From assembly GCA_964451955.1 (NCBI GenBank), contig CAYVKG010000008.1, forward strand, positions 1-64,000: DNA of 64,000 nt, written 5' to 3'. Source of the DNA: JAPLNB01 sp964451955 (GTDB taxonomy: Bacteria > Planctomycetota > Phycisphaerae > Tepidisphaerales > Tepidisphaeraceae). This document shows, piece after piece, positions 1 to 8,943 of this stretch. The stretch's first letter is position 1. Each line of letters starts with the position of its first letter. The position numbers were made by a program, and so were the translations under genes. The notes beneath the pieces were generated by a model, which made no database searches, was not told where the DNA came from, and was given only the letters and a program-made list of their open reading frames with translations.

Positions 1-120
1 CGCGCCATTCAGACGGCCCCGGCCGAGACGGTGGAAATTGATCAACTGATGGACTTCTTCCTCACCGAAGCGGTGCTCCGTCACCAGCAGTCGCAGGCTT
101 CGATGAAGAAGGCGTGCTGA
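1..120 (+). CDS. C-terminal fragment of an unidentified protein (possibly CMP-sialic acid synthetase-like)
   Basis: The window opens inside a reading frame that ends in TGA at 118-120, giving 39 residues. The tail contains an EIDQLMDFFLTEAVL stretch, which is loosely like the Val/Ile-Asp-x-x-x-Asp-x-x-x-x-Glu ending of acylneuraminate cytidylyltransferases. It lies 57 bp before a NeuB-family gene on the same strand, and NeuA and NeuB genes are often adjacent. The fragment is too short to prove this, so the identity is only a suggestion from context. Confidence 0.4.
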   Translation, partial: RAIQTAPAETVEIDQLMDFFLTEAVLRHQQSQASMKKAC

Positions 121-177
121 CGCTGACGTTCGGCCGATTGCCAATGGCCGATCGCGAATTTACATTCGGCAGCACTG

Positions 178-1218
178 ATGACTCCGCTTTCGCTGGCTTC
201 TCGCCTGATCTCGCCCGGCCAACCTGCGGTCGTGATCGCCGAAATCGGCGTGAATCATGACGGCTCGCTGGATCGTGCGTTGGAACTTGTGGCCCACGCG
301 AAATCCGCGGGGGCTGATGCCGTCAAGCTTCAGATCTTTCGGGCGAAGTCGCTCCTGCACTCCTCGGCGTCGTTTGCGACATACCAGAAAGCCGGGTGCA
401 CTGACGCGACTCCGATCGGCATGCTGGAGCGATACGAACTGTCGCCTGGCGCCATCCGGCAGCTCGTTGCCGCCATTCGCTCTGCTGATTTAATACCCCT
501 TGCCACGCCCTTTTCGCCTGCTGACGTCGAGGCGATTGCGGAGCTTGACCTTCCCGCGATCAAAATTGCCTCTCCGGATGTGGTGAATTACCCGCTTCTT
601 CGCGTTGCCGCGTCGCTCAACAGACCGCTGCTGGTCTCGACGGGCGCTGCCACCCTGGAGGAAGTTGCCGCAACGGTCGATTACCTGCGTTCGCTCAGCG
701 TGCCCTTTGCGCTTCTGCACTGCACGAGTTCGTATCCCACCTTGCCGTCGGATGCCAACCTCTGCTGGCTGAAGGAACTGTCGGTGTTCGGTGTTCCGGT
801 TGGCTTCTCGGATCACACGACGCACGAGCTTACGGGCGCGTTTTCCGTAGCCGCCGGCGCGTGCCTTGTGGAGAAGCACCTGACGTACGATCGGGCTGCG
901 GCGGGTCCCGACCACTCGGCCAGCGCCGACCCCGGGCAGTTTGCCCGGTATGTTTGTGCGATTCGCCTTGCCGAGCGATTTCGGGGAGTTCCCGGCAAAC
1001 ACCCGCTGCAGTGTGAGGGGGACGTTCGCCAACTCTCCCGTCAGAGCCTGGTCACGACCCGGGCCCTCCCGGCCAACCACGTGCTTACGGAGTCGGATGT
1101 GACGACCCAGCGGCCGGGCACGGGCATTTGCCCCTCGGAACTGCCCCTGGTGTTGAAGAGGCGCACGGCTTGCCCGATTGCGTGCAATACCATTCTTCAG
1201 TGGCATATGCTTGTCTGA
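178..1218 (+). CDS. neuB: NeuB-family N-acetylneuraminate (nonulosonate) synthase
   Basis: This 346-residue protein is expected to condense phosphoenolpyruvate with an N-acetylhexosamine to make a nonulosonic (sialic-acid-like) sugar in the cytoplasm. The TIM-barrel NeuB domain starts with VVIAEIGVNHDGS (about residues 18-30) and continues with ADAVKLQIF, IKIASPD, LLVSTGAA, LHCTSSYP and the metal-site region GFSDHT and VEKHLTYDR. A C-terminal SAF/antifreeze-like domain (about residues 282-346) begins at SRQSLVTTR, as in full-length NeuB. The length is normal for the family. The exact substrate (neuraminic, legionaminic or pseudaminic type) cannot be read from the sequence. The preceding fragment may be its cytidylyltransferase partner. 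Confidence 0.88.
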   Translation: MTPLSLASRLISPGQPAVVIAEIGVNHDGSLDRALELVAHAKSAGADAVKLQIFRAKSLLHSSASFATYQKAGCTDATPIGMLERYELSPGAIRQLVAAIRSADLIPLATPFSPADVEAIAELDLPAIKIASPDVVNYPLLRVAASLNRPLLVSTGAATLEEVAATVDYLRSLSVPFALLHCTSSYPTLPSDANLCWLKELSVFGVPVGFSDHTTHELTGAFSVAAGACLVEKHLTYDRAAAGPDHSASADPGQFARYVCAIRLAERFRGVPGKHPLQCEGDVRQLSRQSLVTTRALPANHVLTESDVTTQRPGTGICPSELPLVLKRRTACPIACNTILQWHMLV

Positions 1219-1348
1219 TTGGGTGTCGTCGGATTTGAGCTTCCCGGTCATTTGTGGGGGTTTCAACGGCTTACCGGCTTTCATCTTGCCTCCTGGGTGA
1301 ACGCGACTTACCATGGTCGTCAGTCCGGCCTGTCCAGGAGACCGCACC

Positions 1349-2662
1349 ATGCGCACAACACTCATATTTGGATTTGTTGCCGTCGCCGTTACTTTCGCAT
1401 TGGCCAAACCCGGCATTGTCAACACGAAGGATGGCCGGTCGATCGAGGGGGACATTACCGAGACGGAAGCTGAAGTCACGGTTGCGACGAAGGTTGCCTC
1501 GATAACGTTCAATCGAACGGACATAGCCTCGGTCACGTACGCCGCGAGCATTAAGGAACAATATGAGAAGCGACTGGCCGCTCTGCCGAAGAACGCCGGG
1601 GCTCGTTCGCACGTTGAATTGGCGAGCTGGCTCTTTGAGAACAGGGAGTATGCGCTTGCTCGTGCCGAGGTGGACAAGGCGCTGCAGTTGGATCCCAACA
1701 ACGCCGATGCGGCGGTTCTTCGCCAGACGATCGAACGAACGGCGCTTTGGGAGAAGACCCGGCCGGTTGCGCCTGTGGTTGTTCCCGGGAGCGTTGCGAA
1801 GCCGAATGCAGCGCCAGCGGTTGCGGTCTCCAAGGATCAGAGCTATTTGAACGCCGACCAGATCAACATTATTCGGCAGATGGAACTTCGGGAGAGCGAT
1901 CCGCCCCCGCGTCTGCGGCTCGACAAGGACGTCAAGCAACGTTACATCAAAGCGCAGAACCTCACTCCGAAAGAGTTCAACACGCTCCCGGAGAACGACA
2001 AGGGTATGCAGATTCTCCGCAACGGCTCGCCTGACATGAAAGCGGATGTCAAGATTCTCTCGGACCCGCCTTCGCTTGCGGGTTTCAAGCGAATTCAACC
2101 GAGCATTCTGCTGGGATGCGCTTCGGCGAACTGCCATGGCTCGACCAAGGCCGGGACGTTCATGCTCTACAATCCTGCGAGCACTGATGCGGCCGCATAC
2201 ACGAATTTTTACATCCTTACCCAGTACAAGCCCTTCCTTGGAGGCGTGCTTCACAAGTCGATCGACCGCCAGCAGCACAGGAATTCCCTTCTGCTGGATT
2301 ATGGTCTTCCGCGAGACCAAGCGGAGACGCCACACCCCGACGTTCCCGGCTGGACGCCGATGTTTCGGGGTGTCCAGGACCTGAAGTACATCGCCATCCA
2401 GCGTTGGATCGAATCGCTGCATCCAATCGAACCGGATTACGGCATCTCGTTCGCACTTCCGGGCGGCCCGCCTGCCGCTGCGCCGGCTGCTCCGGCGACT
2501 CAGCCCGCCGAGACCGATCAACCTGTTCCCTCGCACCGGAATCCCGCGGCGCCGGCCCCTGCCGCGCCGGCTCCGGCCGAACGACCGGGTAACAGCGGGG
2601 GCGACTCAAACGAGACGCTTAAGGAGATACGGGGTCGGATGAGACCGATCCGCGGTCTCTAG
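1349..2662 (+). CDS. Secreted protein with TPR-like segment and a CX4CH motif
   Basis: I chose the ATG at 1349 because AGGAG (1336-1340) lies 8 nt upstream and it gives a clean signal peptide, MRTTLIFGFVAVAVTFALA; an upstream in-frame ATG at 1313 lacks both. The mature part has a small beta-rich segment (NTKDGRSIEGDIT), then a TPR-like helical segment ending LARAEVDKALQLDPNNADAA, a linker, and a C-terminal domain with GCASANCHGSTKAGTFML. The CX4CH spacing differs from the usual CX2CH heme site, so heme binding is possible but unproven. The end is rich in Pro and Ala. It is probably periplasmic. No function can be assigned. Confidence 0.75.
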   Translation: MRTTLIFGFVAVAVTFALAKPGIVNTKDGRSIEGDITETEAEVTVATKVASITFNRTDIASVTYAASIKEQYEKRLAALPKNAGARSHVELASWLFENREYALARAEVDKALQLDPNNADAAVLRQTIERTALWEKTRPVAPVVVPGSVAKPNAAPAVAVSKDQSYLNADQINIIRQMELRESDPPPRLRLDKDVKQRYIKAQNLTPKEFNTLPENDKGMQILRNGSPDMKADVKILSDPPSLAGFKRIQPSILLGCASANCHGSTKAGTFMLYNPASTDAAAYTNFYILTQYKPFLGGVLHKSIDRQQHRNSLLLDYGLPRDQAETPHPDVPGWTPMFRGVQDLKYIAIQRWIESLHPIEPDYGISFALPGGPPAAAPAAPATQPAETDQPVPSHRNPAAPAPAAPAPAERPGNSGGDSNETLKEIRGRMRPIRGL

Positions 2663-2688
2663 GATTCTGGTTTGGGCATACTCGCGAA

Positions 2689-3141
2689 ATGACGCCCCTA
2701 TTGTTGCTTGCCGTGGTTCTGTCGCTGACGCTTGTGGCTTTGATTGCACAGGGCGTTTTTCGGCATGTTTGCCGGCGCCAGCTGCGCCGGCTTGCCGCTG
2801 AGCGTCGCATGAGCTACTCCGAGCGAGACCTGTTCAATCTCGCTTCGAGGATCATGGCGATGCTTCCTGTTCCCGCGGGCGCCGACCTACGCGTGTTCGA
2901 CCTTCTTTACGGCTCGCAGGGCGACCATCATCGTTACATCTTCACGGCCGAATACACGCGTGGCGTAGTTGGCGGTCACGAGCGAGAATCGCGAGCCGTG
3001 ACGTTTTGCGAACCGCGCGATGGCGCGCCGGAGCGGCCGTTACCCGTCGACTGGGCCCCGGACAACCTGTCTATTCTCGATCAGTACCGGTACCTGCTGG
3101 AGCACCACTGCTCGCCGGGCGCCGGCGGTCCGGACCGATAA
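2689..3141 (+). CDS. Small membrane-anchored protein of unknown function
   Basis: This is a 150-residue protein with one N-terminal transmembrane segment (LLLLAVVLSLTLVALIAQGVF) followed by a basic stretch (RRQLRRLAAERR) and a soluble domain of about 100 residues. The soluble part contains DLRVFDLLYGSQGDHHRYIFTAEYTRG, which looks like a beta sheet and may be a domain conserved only among relatives. It begins 26 bp after the preceding gene on the same strand and could be cotranscribed with it. Topology suggests a cytoplasmic domain anchored to the inner membrane. I do not recognise the family. Confidence 0.65.
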   Translation: MTPLLLLAVVLSLTLVALIAQGVFRHVCRRQLRRLAAERRMSYSERDLFNLASRIMAMLPVPAGADLRVFDLLYGSQGDHHRYIFTAEYTRGVVGGHERESRAVTFCEPRDGAPERPLPVDWAPDNLSILDQYRYLLEHHCSPGAGGPDR

Positions 3142-3210
3142 AAGGATCAGCCCCGCGGTTTGTGTGCCGGCGGGGCTGGAGTTATCGAAAGGCGTCGGAT
3201 CGCGGAGGGG

Positions 3211-4761
3211 TTATTTCTCTGTCGAGAGGAAAACGAACCTCGAACCGACGGGCGTGGTGACGTACAGGCGCACGCCGACCTTGAGATCCGCCTTTCGGAT
3301 CGCCTCGGCGAAATCCTCAGCCGTCTTGATCTTGGCCTTACCGACTTCGGTAATCACGTCGCCTCGCTGGAGGCCTTGCTTGGCTGCCGGGGATCGGGGA
3401 TCGACGCGTGTGATCAAGGCTCCCGAGCGCAAGTCGAGCCCGCGCTGGTCGGCGAGTTCGGGCGTCAAGGTCGTTACCTGGAGTCCCAGCGCCGCGGCGT
3501 TGGAGGTTGTAGAATCGCCCGGGATCGCTTGCCTCCCGCCACTCCGAACGGCGGCCAGGTTCTCGGGCTGCTCGCCCAGCTTGACCGTGACGGTTCGTGT
3601 TTTGCCGTCGCGGAAGACGTCCATTTTGACTTCGGTTCCCGGCGCCATTGCCGCGATGGCCGCACGAAGCTGCTGGCTGTCGTCGACGGTCTTGCCGTTT
3701 ACCTTGGTGATGATCTCGCCATGTTCGAGCTTGCCATAGGCAGGCGTGTCCTTCATCACTTCATCAACGATGACACCGGTTGTGCCTTCGTAATTGAGGC
3801 TCTTGGCCAGTTCCAACTCGTCAGCGACATTCTTGATTCCCACGCCAAGCCAGCCTCGGACGACCTTCCCCTTCTCTCTCAACTGGCTATACACGAACTT
3901 GGCCTGGTTGGACGGAATAGCGAAGCCAATTCCCTGGAATCCGCCGCTGCGAGAGGCGATGGCGGTATTGATACCGATCACCTCGCCTCGGAGATTGACC
4001 AGGGGGCCACCGCTGTTGCCGGGGTTGATTGGCGCATCAACCTGGATGAAGTTCTCATATCCGCCGGTGCCGAGGATTCCGGCTTGTCGGTGCAATGCGC
4101 TGACGATTCCGTGGGTCATGGAACCGACGTAGCCGAACGGGCTGCCAAAGGCGAGAATCCAGTCGCCCTGGCGCACCTCATCGCTGTTGCCCCATTTGGC
4201 CGTCGAAAGCCGATCCGCGGAGACTTCCAGAACGGCGATGTCAGTCTTGGGATCTGCGCCGACGACTTTAGCGTTTTTGAGCTTGCGGCCATCGTAGAGA
4301 GTGATTTCTAAAGCGTCGGCTCCCCCCGCGACGTGGTTGTTGGTGACGATATAACCTTTGCCGCCGGAATACTCCATGATGACGCCGCTTCCGGTCCCGA
4401 TCTGTTCGGGCATCGAATCCTCGTCGGGCATCTCGAACCCCGGAGGGAGATCGAAACCGCCGTCACCGAAACGGTCGCGGAAGAAACGTCTGAGCGTATC
4501 GGTGTCCATTCGCCTTTGCCCCACGGGGATCTTGCGAGTGACTTGGATGTTAACCACGGATGGCTCAACGACCTGTCCTACATGCCGAAACGCGGTTGCC
4601 AGATCCTCCATCTTTGCCAGCCCTGCTCGGATCTCCGCCCGCTGATCCTCTGCGCGCGCAAACTGCTGGTTGAGGAAGAAATGAAATCCGACGTAACCTG
4701 CCATGACCGCCAACGTCCAGATGGCGATCGCCAGAATCGTGCGTTTCCTCCAGTTATTCAT
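3211..4761 (-). CDS. HtrA/DegP-family serine protease with two PDZ domains
   Basis: This 516-residue protein is a periplasmic trypsin-like quality-control protease. It has an N-terminal membrane anchor (ILAIAIWTLAVMAGYVGFHFF), a short helical segment, and the S1C protease domain with His in VTNNHVAGGA, Asp in KTDIAVLEV and Ser in NPGNSGGPL. PDZ1 follows at about 300-390 (GWLGVGIKNV to GKTVDDSQQLRAAI) and PDZ2 at about 415-510 (GLQVTTLTPELADQRGL onward). The start is supported by AGGAG 7 nt upstream. It begins 15 bp after panB on the same strand, so the two are likely one transcript. Family and catalytic residues are clear; its substrates are unknown. Confidence 0.93.
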   Translation of the reverse strand: MNNWRKRTILAIAIWTLAVMAGYVGFHFFLNQQFARAEDQRAEIRAGLAKMEDLATAFRHVGQVVEPSVVNIQVTRKIPVGQRRMDTDTLRRFFRDRFGDGGFDLPPGFEMPDEDSMPEQIGTGSGVIMEYSGGKGYIVTNNHVAGGADALEITLYDGRKLKNAKVVGADPKTDIAVLEVSADRLSTAKWGNSDEVRQGDWILAFGSPFGYVGSMTHGIVSALHRQAGILGTGGYENFIQVDAPINPGNSGGPLVNLRGEVIGINTAIASRSGGFQGIGFAIPSNQAKFVYSQLREKGKVVRGWLGVGIKNVADELELAKSLNYEGTTGVIVDEVMKDTPAYGKLEHGEIITKVNGKTVDDSQQLRAAIAAMAPGTEVKMDVFRDGKTRTVTVKLGEQPENLAAVRSGGRQAIPGDSTTSNAAALGLQVTTLTPELADQRGLDLRSGALITRVDPRSPAAKQGLQRGDVITEVGKAKIKTAEDFAEAIRKADLKVGVRLYVTTPVGSRFVFLSTEK

Positions 4762-4776
4762 AGTGATGCTCCTGTC

Positions 4777-5664
4777 TCAACAATTACCTTTGCTTTCCAG
4801 TTTCTTGATTGACCTTTCCAATTTCTCCGCCTCCGACGCGGCCATCGAGTACTGATGCTCCGATGCGGGGTAGGTGCCGCTGGACACCGCATCAACAAAT
4901 CGCTCGAATGCGCCTCGCAGCAGCTCGCTGAACTCACCCAAGCTCGGCACGAACTTGGGCCGAATGCCGCTGAGGCCGAGGCCGTCGTGCGTCACAATGA
5001 CACATCCGTGACAGGCTGGCCCAGCTCCACAACCGATTATCGGAAGCCTTGTACGCTCGATAACCGCGTTGGTGACCTCAGGAGGCACGGCCTCGATCAG
5101 CAAGGCCACTGCCCCGGCCTCCTCCATATGCAAGGCCAGTGCCACAATCTTCGCCGCTTCCTCAGCCGTTCGACCTTGGTATTTGTATCCGCCGAGCAGG
5201 CCCACGGATTGGGGGCGCAGGCCGAGATGCGCCATGACCGGGACGCCGGCGGCGGACAATGCGCGGATGAGGGGGAGATGGTGAGCCGTGACCTCCAGTT
5301 TGACGCAATCGCAATGCGTATGCTTGATGACCCGGCAGACATGCCGGACCCCTTGGGCCACCGATTCGTGGTAGGACCCAAAGGGCATGTCCGCGACAAG
5401 GAAAGCCAGCGGCGCTCCTCTTCTTACTGCCGCAGTGATTTCGATCATGAATGACAGCGAGATTGGCAGGGTGGTGGGATGGCCCAGGATCACATTGGCC
5501 GCCGAATCGCCGACGAGCAACCCCGGGACCCCGGCCTCCTGCATGAGCCTTGCCGTGGTGTAGTCATAGCAGGTGAGCATGGGGAGTTTTTGGCCTGTCT
5601 GCCGTGCGGAACGAAGCTGTTCCAAAGTGACTTTCTTCTTCAAAGGTGTCAGCATAAACTCCAT
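4777..5664 (-). CDS. panB: 3-methyl-2-oxobutanoate hydroxymethyltransferase
   Basis: PanB transfers a hydroxymethyl group from methylenetetrahydrofolate to 2-oxoisovalerate, giving ketopantoate, the first committed step of pantothenate and CoA synthesis. Family signatures are LPMLTCYDYTTARL, the metal-binding GDSAANVILGH, DMPFGSY, KLEV, MAHLGLRPQS and the catalytic-region LIEAVPPEV, all in the expected order. The start at 5664 (MEFMLTPLKKK) has AAAGGA just upstream; the ATG three codons later is an alternative, and the reading frame stays open to 5727. The C-terminus is slightly longer than typical PanB. It is cytoplasmic and lies directly upstream of the HtrA-type protease gene. Confidence 0.93.
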   Translation of the reverse strand: MEFMLTPLKKKVTLEQLRSARQTGQKLPMLTCYDYTTARLMQEAGVPGLLVGDSAANVILGHPTTLPISLSFMIEITAAVRRGAPLAFLVADMPFGSYHESVAQGVRHVCRVIKHTHCDCVKLEVTAHHLPLIRALSAAGVPVMAHLGLRPQSVGLLGGYKYQGRTAEEAAKIVALALHMEEAGAVALLIEAVPPEVTNAVIERTRLPIIGCGAGPACHGCVIVTHDGLGLSGIRPKFVPSLGEFSELLRGAFERFVDAVSSGTYPASEHQYSMAASEAEKLERSIKKLESKGNC

Positions 5665-5776
5665 TCTATCCTTTGGGTTCGAAATATCCGACGCCCGGCA
5701 TCGAATTCCCAACTGGGCGGTTCGCACGCTGGCCGAGTGGGCCTGTGACCTGATGGCCTGTGGAAAGGAGCGGCAG

Positions 5777-6268
5777 GTGACCTATTACATCTCGGACGGT
5801 CAGACTCGTCAGGGGCCTTTTCCATCGGATCAACTGATTGCTCGCGGGCTGACGCCTGATATGCTCGTCTGGTGCGAAGGGATGGCCGAGTGGCAGCCCG
5901 CCAGGGCCGTTCCGGCATTGCGTTTTCTCTTTGGGGCGCACGCTGCGCCAGCGCAACAGTATACCCCGCGGCCCTTTCCGCCTGGTCCGGACTATGCCGG
6001 CGACGTGGCGTACGACGCGGCACTGGCCAACAGCAAGCGCATCACCGCCGGCGTGCTCGGGATCGTGCTGGGCGCGTTCGGCGTGCACAAATTCGCGCTG
6101 GGCATGACAGGCGCCGGCCTGACGATGCTGCTGGCAACGGTCTGTTCGTGCGGAATCCTGTGGATTGTCATGCACATCATTGGCCTGATTGAAGGCATCA
6201 TCTATCTGGCCAAGAGCGACGAGGAGTTTTACCGCACGTACATCGTCAACAGGCAACCCTGGTTCTGA
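5777..6268 (+). CDS. GYF_2 and TM2 domain membrane protein
   Basis: The GTG at 5777 is chosen because AGGAG (5766-5770) lies 6 nt upstream and the protein then starts with the canonical GYF_2 opening MTYYISDGQTRQGPF; an upstream ATG at 5753 is less likely. The 163-residue protein has a GYF_2 domain (about 1-55, with GLTPDMLVWCEGMAEWQPA), a proline-rich linker, and a TM2 domain (about 90-163) containing KRITAGVLGIVLGAFGVHKF and a second hydrophobic helix. Such GYF_2-TM2 proteins are common in planctomycetes and are thought to be membrane-attached adaptors. No partner is evident here. Confidence 0.85.
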   Translation: MTYYISDGQTRQGPFPSDQLIARGLTPDMLVWCEGMAEWQPARAVPALRFLFGAHAAPAQQYTPRPFPPGPDYAGDVAYDAALANSKRITAGVLGIVLGAFGVHKFALGMTGAGLTMLLATVCSCGILWIVMHIIGLIEGIIYLAKSDEEFYRTYIVNRQPWF

Positions 6269-6300
6269 CCGCGCGCATCCTGTTCCATGTCGGCGGGCAT

Positions 6301-7497
6301 TCACTCGCGGTGTTCTTTTCGCCCGCCGAGTGTCCACCGTCCGCCCTCCATTTTCCAACCGAACAGGGGCTCGGGCTTTCCGCCCTCATGGGCAACCGGC
6401 GTTGTCACCGGTGCTGGCGTCGCCGACTGCCTCGGTTGCTGGTTGTGGAGCACCATCAGGCGTCCTTTCACGATTCTGCGCTGATGCTGATCAGGCAATT
6501 TGCGACCGGCGCGATCCATGAGCAGCCGCACCAACTCTCGTCCAATCTCTGCGGGCACCAGATCCACCGTGACCGCTGTTTCGCCCCACTGTTCGCCGCC
6601 GCCATAGCCCGCCAGCAACACATCAGTCCCCGCTTTTTTGCCGAGAATCCTGCATGCTTCGGCAATTGCCGCCACGTCTTTGTCCGTTTCCGCCATGATT
6701 GCGTCTGCCGCGTTGGCGCCGCTCAGGAACGGCGTCAGGTAACCGACGGCGAGGCGTGCTTCCGCCTCAAAGCGTTGAGCACCATGCTCGACCTGCAAGG
6801 CCGGCATCTGCACCGGTTCGAGGGGTTGGACATTGGCTTCTCGACACGCCCGTGCATGTCCTGCCAGACGGTCTCGCACAACGTAGTCGCGCGTCAAACC
6901 TTGCCAGAGGGTCAGAATCCGCCGTCGCCCCTGCGCGATGAGCCATCGCGTCAACTCAAAACTGGCGTCCTCATGATCCAAGACGACGCGATCCGCGCCG
7001 GGCAAGTCGGTGTCTGTTACAACCGGGACGCACGCCCGGTCAAGGGCCTCGATTACCTGCTGCGATGCACCAGTCGCCAGAACTCCCATCGGGCGGTCCA
7101 GAATCAACTGGTCCAGTTTCTCGGTGACCAGTTGCTCGCCGGCGATCGCGAACATCGCGGCGCCCGCGAGCAATCCCGCTTCGATCGCCGCCATTCCCGC
7201 GTTCCGGCCGCGGTCAGTCATTATCACCGCGATTGTTCCGCGCAGGAGGCCTTCGCCGGGCTTTCGCTCGGGCGCGACGGTGCGGATATGTCCCCCGCGG
7301 TCCAATATCAGGCCGTCTGCCTGGAGCACGCGCAAGGCTCGCCGAATGGTTGCCCGGCCAACCTCGAGCTTTGCCGCGAGCGCTCGCTCCGAGGGCAGCG
7401 CCTCGCCTCGACCCAACTGACCGCTCTCCACCCAGTTCCGCAGCTGATGAATCGCACGCGCCCGTGGACTTGCCGGTTGGGATACTTGTTCGGTCAT
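6301..7497 (-). CDS. GntR/LacI hybrid transcriptional repressor
   Basis: This protein of about 398 residues joins an N-terminal GntR-type winged helix (ARAIHQLRNWVESGQLGRG, LPSERALAAKLEVGR, ATIRRALRVLQADGLI) to a C-terminal LacI-type periplasmic-binding-like sensor domain (AVIMTDRGRNAGMAAIEAGL to GYGGGEQWGETAVTVDLVP). The arrangement is typical of planctomycete and Verrucomicrobia sugar-responsive regulators. The start at 7497 has AAGGA upstream; the frame extends to 7545 without added homology. Four 10-bp-phased ACC repeats lie just upstream (7526-7558) and could be its own operator. The ligand is unknown and no obvious target gene is adjacent except the M29 peptidase. Confidence 0.85.
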   Translation of the reverse strand: MTEQVSQPASPRARAIHQLRNWVESGQLGRGEALPSERALAAKLEVGRATIRRALRVLQADGLILDRGGHIRTVAPERKPGEGLLRGTIAVIMTDRGRNAGMAAIEAGLLAGAAMFAIAGEQLVTEKLDQLILDRPMGVLATGASQQVIEALDRACVPVVTDTDLPGADRVVLDHEDASFELTRWLIAQGRRRILTLWQGLTRDYVVRDRLAGHARACREANVQPLEPVQMPALQVEHGAQRFEAEARLAVGYLTPFLSGANAADAIMAETDKDVAAIAEACRILGKKAGTDVLLAGYGGGEQWGETAVTVDLVPAEIGRELVRLLMDRAGRKLPDQHQRRIVKGRLMVLHNQQPRQSATPAPVTTPVAHEGGKPEPLFGWKMEGGRWTLGGRKEHRE

Positions 7498-7525
7498 AGT
7501 ACCGTCCTTCCTTGGACCAAAACCG

Positions 7526-7558
7526 ACCTTGTTCAACCAATCCAAACCGGCTCAAACC
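7526..7558. promoter_or_regulatory. Four ACC repeats at exact 10-bp phase upstream of the GntR/LacI gene
   Basis: ACC recurs at 7526-7528, 7536-7538, 7546-7548 and 7556-7558, in CGACC, CAACC, AAACC and AAACC contexts. Read on the minus strand this is a run of GGTTTG-like units on one face of the helix, 29 to 61 bp before the repressor start codon. This could be an autoregulatory operator or part of the promoter. It is only a pattern seen in the sequence. Confidence 0.35.
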
Positions 7559-7607
7559 ATAACTCCGCCCCCCGGCGCGCGTCAAACAGCTTGCCCCGCT
7601 GAGTTGG

Positions 7608-8726
7608 CTACTTGAGATTCTCGGGATTCAGGGACGCCAGCTCGTCCAGCACGAATAGGCCATCCTTCCTTACCAGCCGCCCGTCAAAATAGATTTCTCC
7701 GCCGCCCACGTCCGGCGTCTGTTTCATGACCAGATCCCAGTGAATATCGGACTTGTTGCCGTTGTCGGCTTCGTCATAACAGGAACCGGGGGTGAAGTGG
7801 ATGGACCCGGCAATTTTCTCGTCGAAGAGGGTATCTTTCATCGCCTTGGTGCAGTACGGATTCACGCCGATCGCGAATTCGCCGACGTAGCGAGCCCCGG
7901 GGTCGGTATCGAGGACCTCGTTGAGTTTCTCGGTCATCGTCGATGTTGCCTGGACGATCTTTCCGTTCTTGAACACCAGCCGCACGTCGTTGTGCGTTAT
8001 GCCGCGTTGGAGGCTCGGGCAGTTGAAACGAATCACTCCGTTGACGGATTCCCGCACGGGCGCGGTGAAGATCTCGCCGTCCGGGATGTTGAGCTTTCCG
8101 TCGCAGGGAATGGCGGGGATGCCCTTGATGCTGAAGCTCAGGTCCGTGTCGGCCGGCCCCTGAAGCCGAACCTGATCCGTCTTTTGCATCAGTTCCACCA
8201 GCGGTTTCATTGCCCGTGACATCTTCCCATAGTCCAGGGTGCATACTTTGAAGTAGAAGTCCTCGAATGCCTCCGTGCTCATCTCGGCCAATTGCGCCAT
8301 TGAAGGACTTGGCCAGCGCAGCACGACCCACCGCGTCTTTTTGATGCGCACTTCGTGATGCACTCGCTTCCAGACGGTGTTCTCGTATGTTTTCTGCTGC
8401 TCGGCCGGCACATCGGACAGTTCGGACACGTTGGGATTGCCCCTGGCCCCGATGTAGCACTGCACCCGCTCCATTTGCGCTCGCTCGATGTCGGCGATCA
8501 GGTCCCACTGCTCTTTCGTGCCGGCCAGCATCAGCGCCCGGTTGATCTCCACTGCTTTGAGCAGGACGAGGGGTCTGCCGCCAGCCTCTCTTGCAGCCCG
8601 TATCAGAGCCTTCGTGAAGGCATGCGGCACGTCAATCGCCTCGATGAGAATGTTCTCACCGGGCTTGACGCCGCAGGAGTAGTTGATCAGCCCTCTTGCC
8701 AGTGTCTCGATGCGTGGGTCAGTCAT
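7608..8726 (-). CDS. M29-family metallo-aminopeptidase
   Basis: This 372-residue enzyme is a cytoplasmic aminopeptidase of the AmpS/PepS/AmpT family with two divalent metals. The C-terminal metal-site region is intact: GEFAIGVN (Glu), DEKIAGSIHFTPG (Glu and His), the Tyr-containing CYDEADNGNKS and DIHWDLVM (His and Asp). The N-terminal half (INYSCGVKPGENILIEA) is typical. The start at 8726 has GGAG upstream; the ORF stays open to 8756. It lies 110 bp upstream of the GntR/LacI gene on the same strand, so the two might be cotranscribed. Confidence 0.9.
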   Translation of the reverse strand: MTDPRIETLARGLINYSCGVKPGENILIEAIDVPHAFTKALIRAAREAGGRPLVLLKAVEINRALMLAGTKEQWDLIADIERAQMERVQCYIGARGNPNVSELSDVPAEQQKTYENTVWKRVHHEVRIKKTRWVVLRWPSPSMAQLAEMSTEAFEDFYFKVCTLDYGKMSRAMKPLVELMQKTDQVRLQGPADTDLSFSIKGIPAIPCDGKLNIPDGEIFTAPVRESVNGVIRFNCPSLQRGITHNDVRLVFKNGKIVQATSTMTEKLNEVLDTDPGARYVGEFAIGVNPYCTKAMKDTLFDEKIAGSIHFTPGSCYDEADNGNKSDIHWDLVMKQTPDVGGGEIYFDGRLVRKDGLFVLDELASLNPENLK

Positions 8727-8943
8727 AAGGTCTCTCCGCAGCAATAGTAGCCCCAACGGCTGGGATCGCAGCCGAAACCGGAAGTCTAACTCCTGACCCT
8801 GCCACTAAACAATCCCTTTCCGATGGCGTAAAGGTAATGGCGACTTTGGGTTGATACGCACGAGCGAAGCTGGTATGGAAGCGGCTTTGCGGTTAAACGT
8901 GTCTGGCTGAATTGGCAAATGGCTGGTTTGACGAGATGTTCCG

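Noticed and set aside
490..1833. Long minus-strand ORF of 447 residues
   Set aside because: It is antisense to the NeuB gene and the following gene, has no homology, and its residues look like a shadow.
1271..2536. Long minus-strand ORF of 421 residues
   Set aside because: Antisense to the secreted TPR-like protein; Arg-rich shadow composition.
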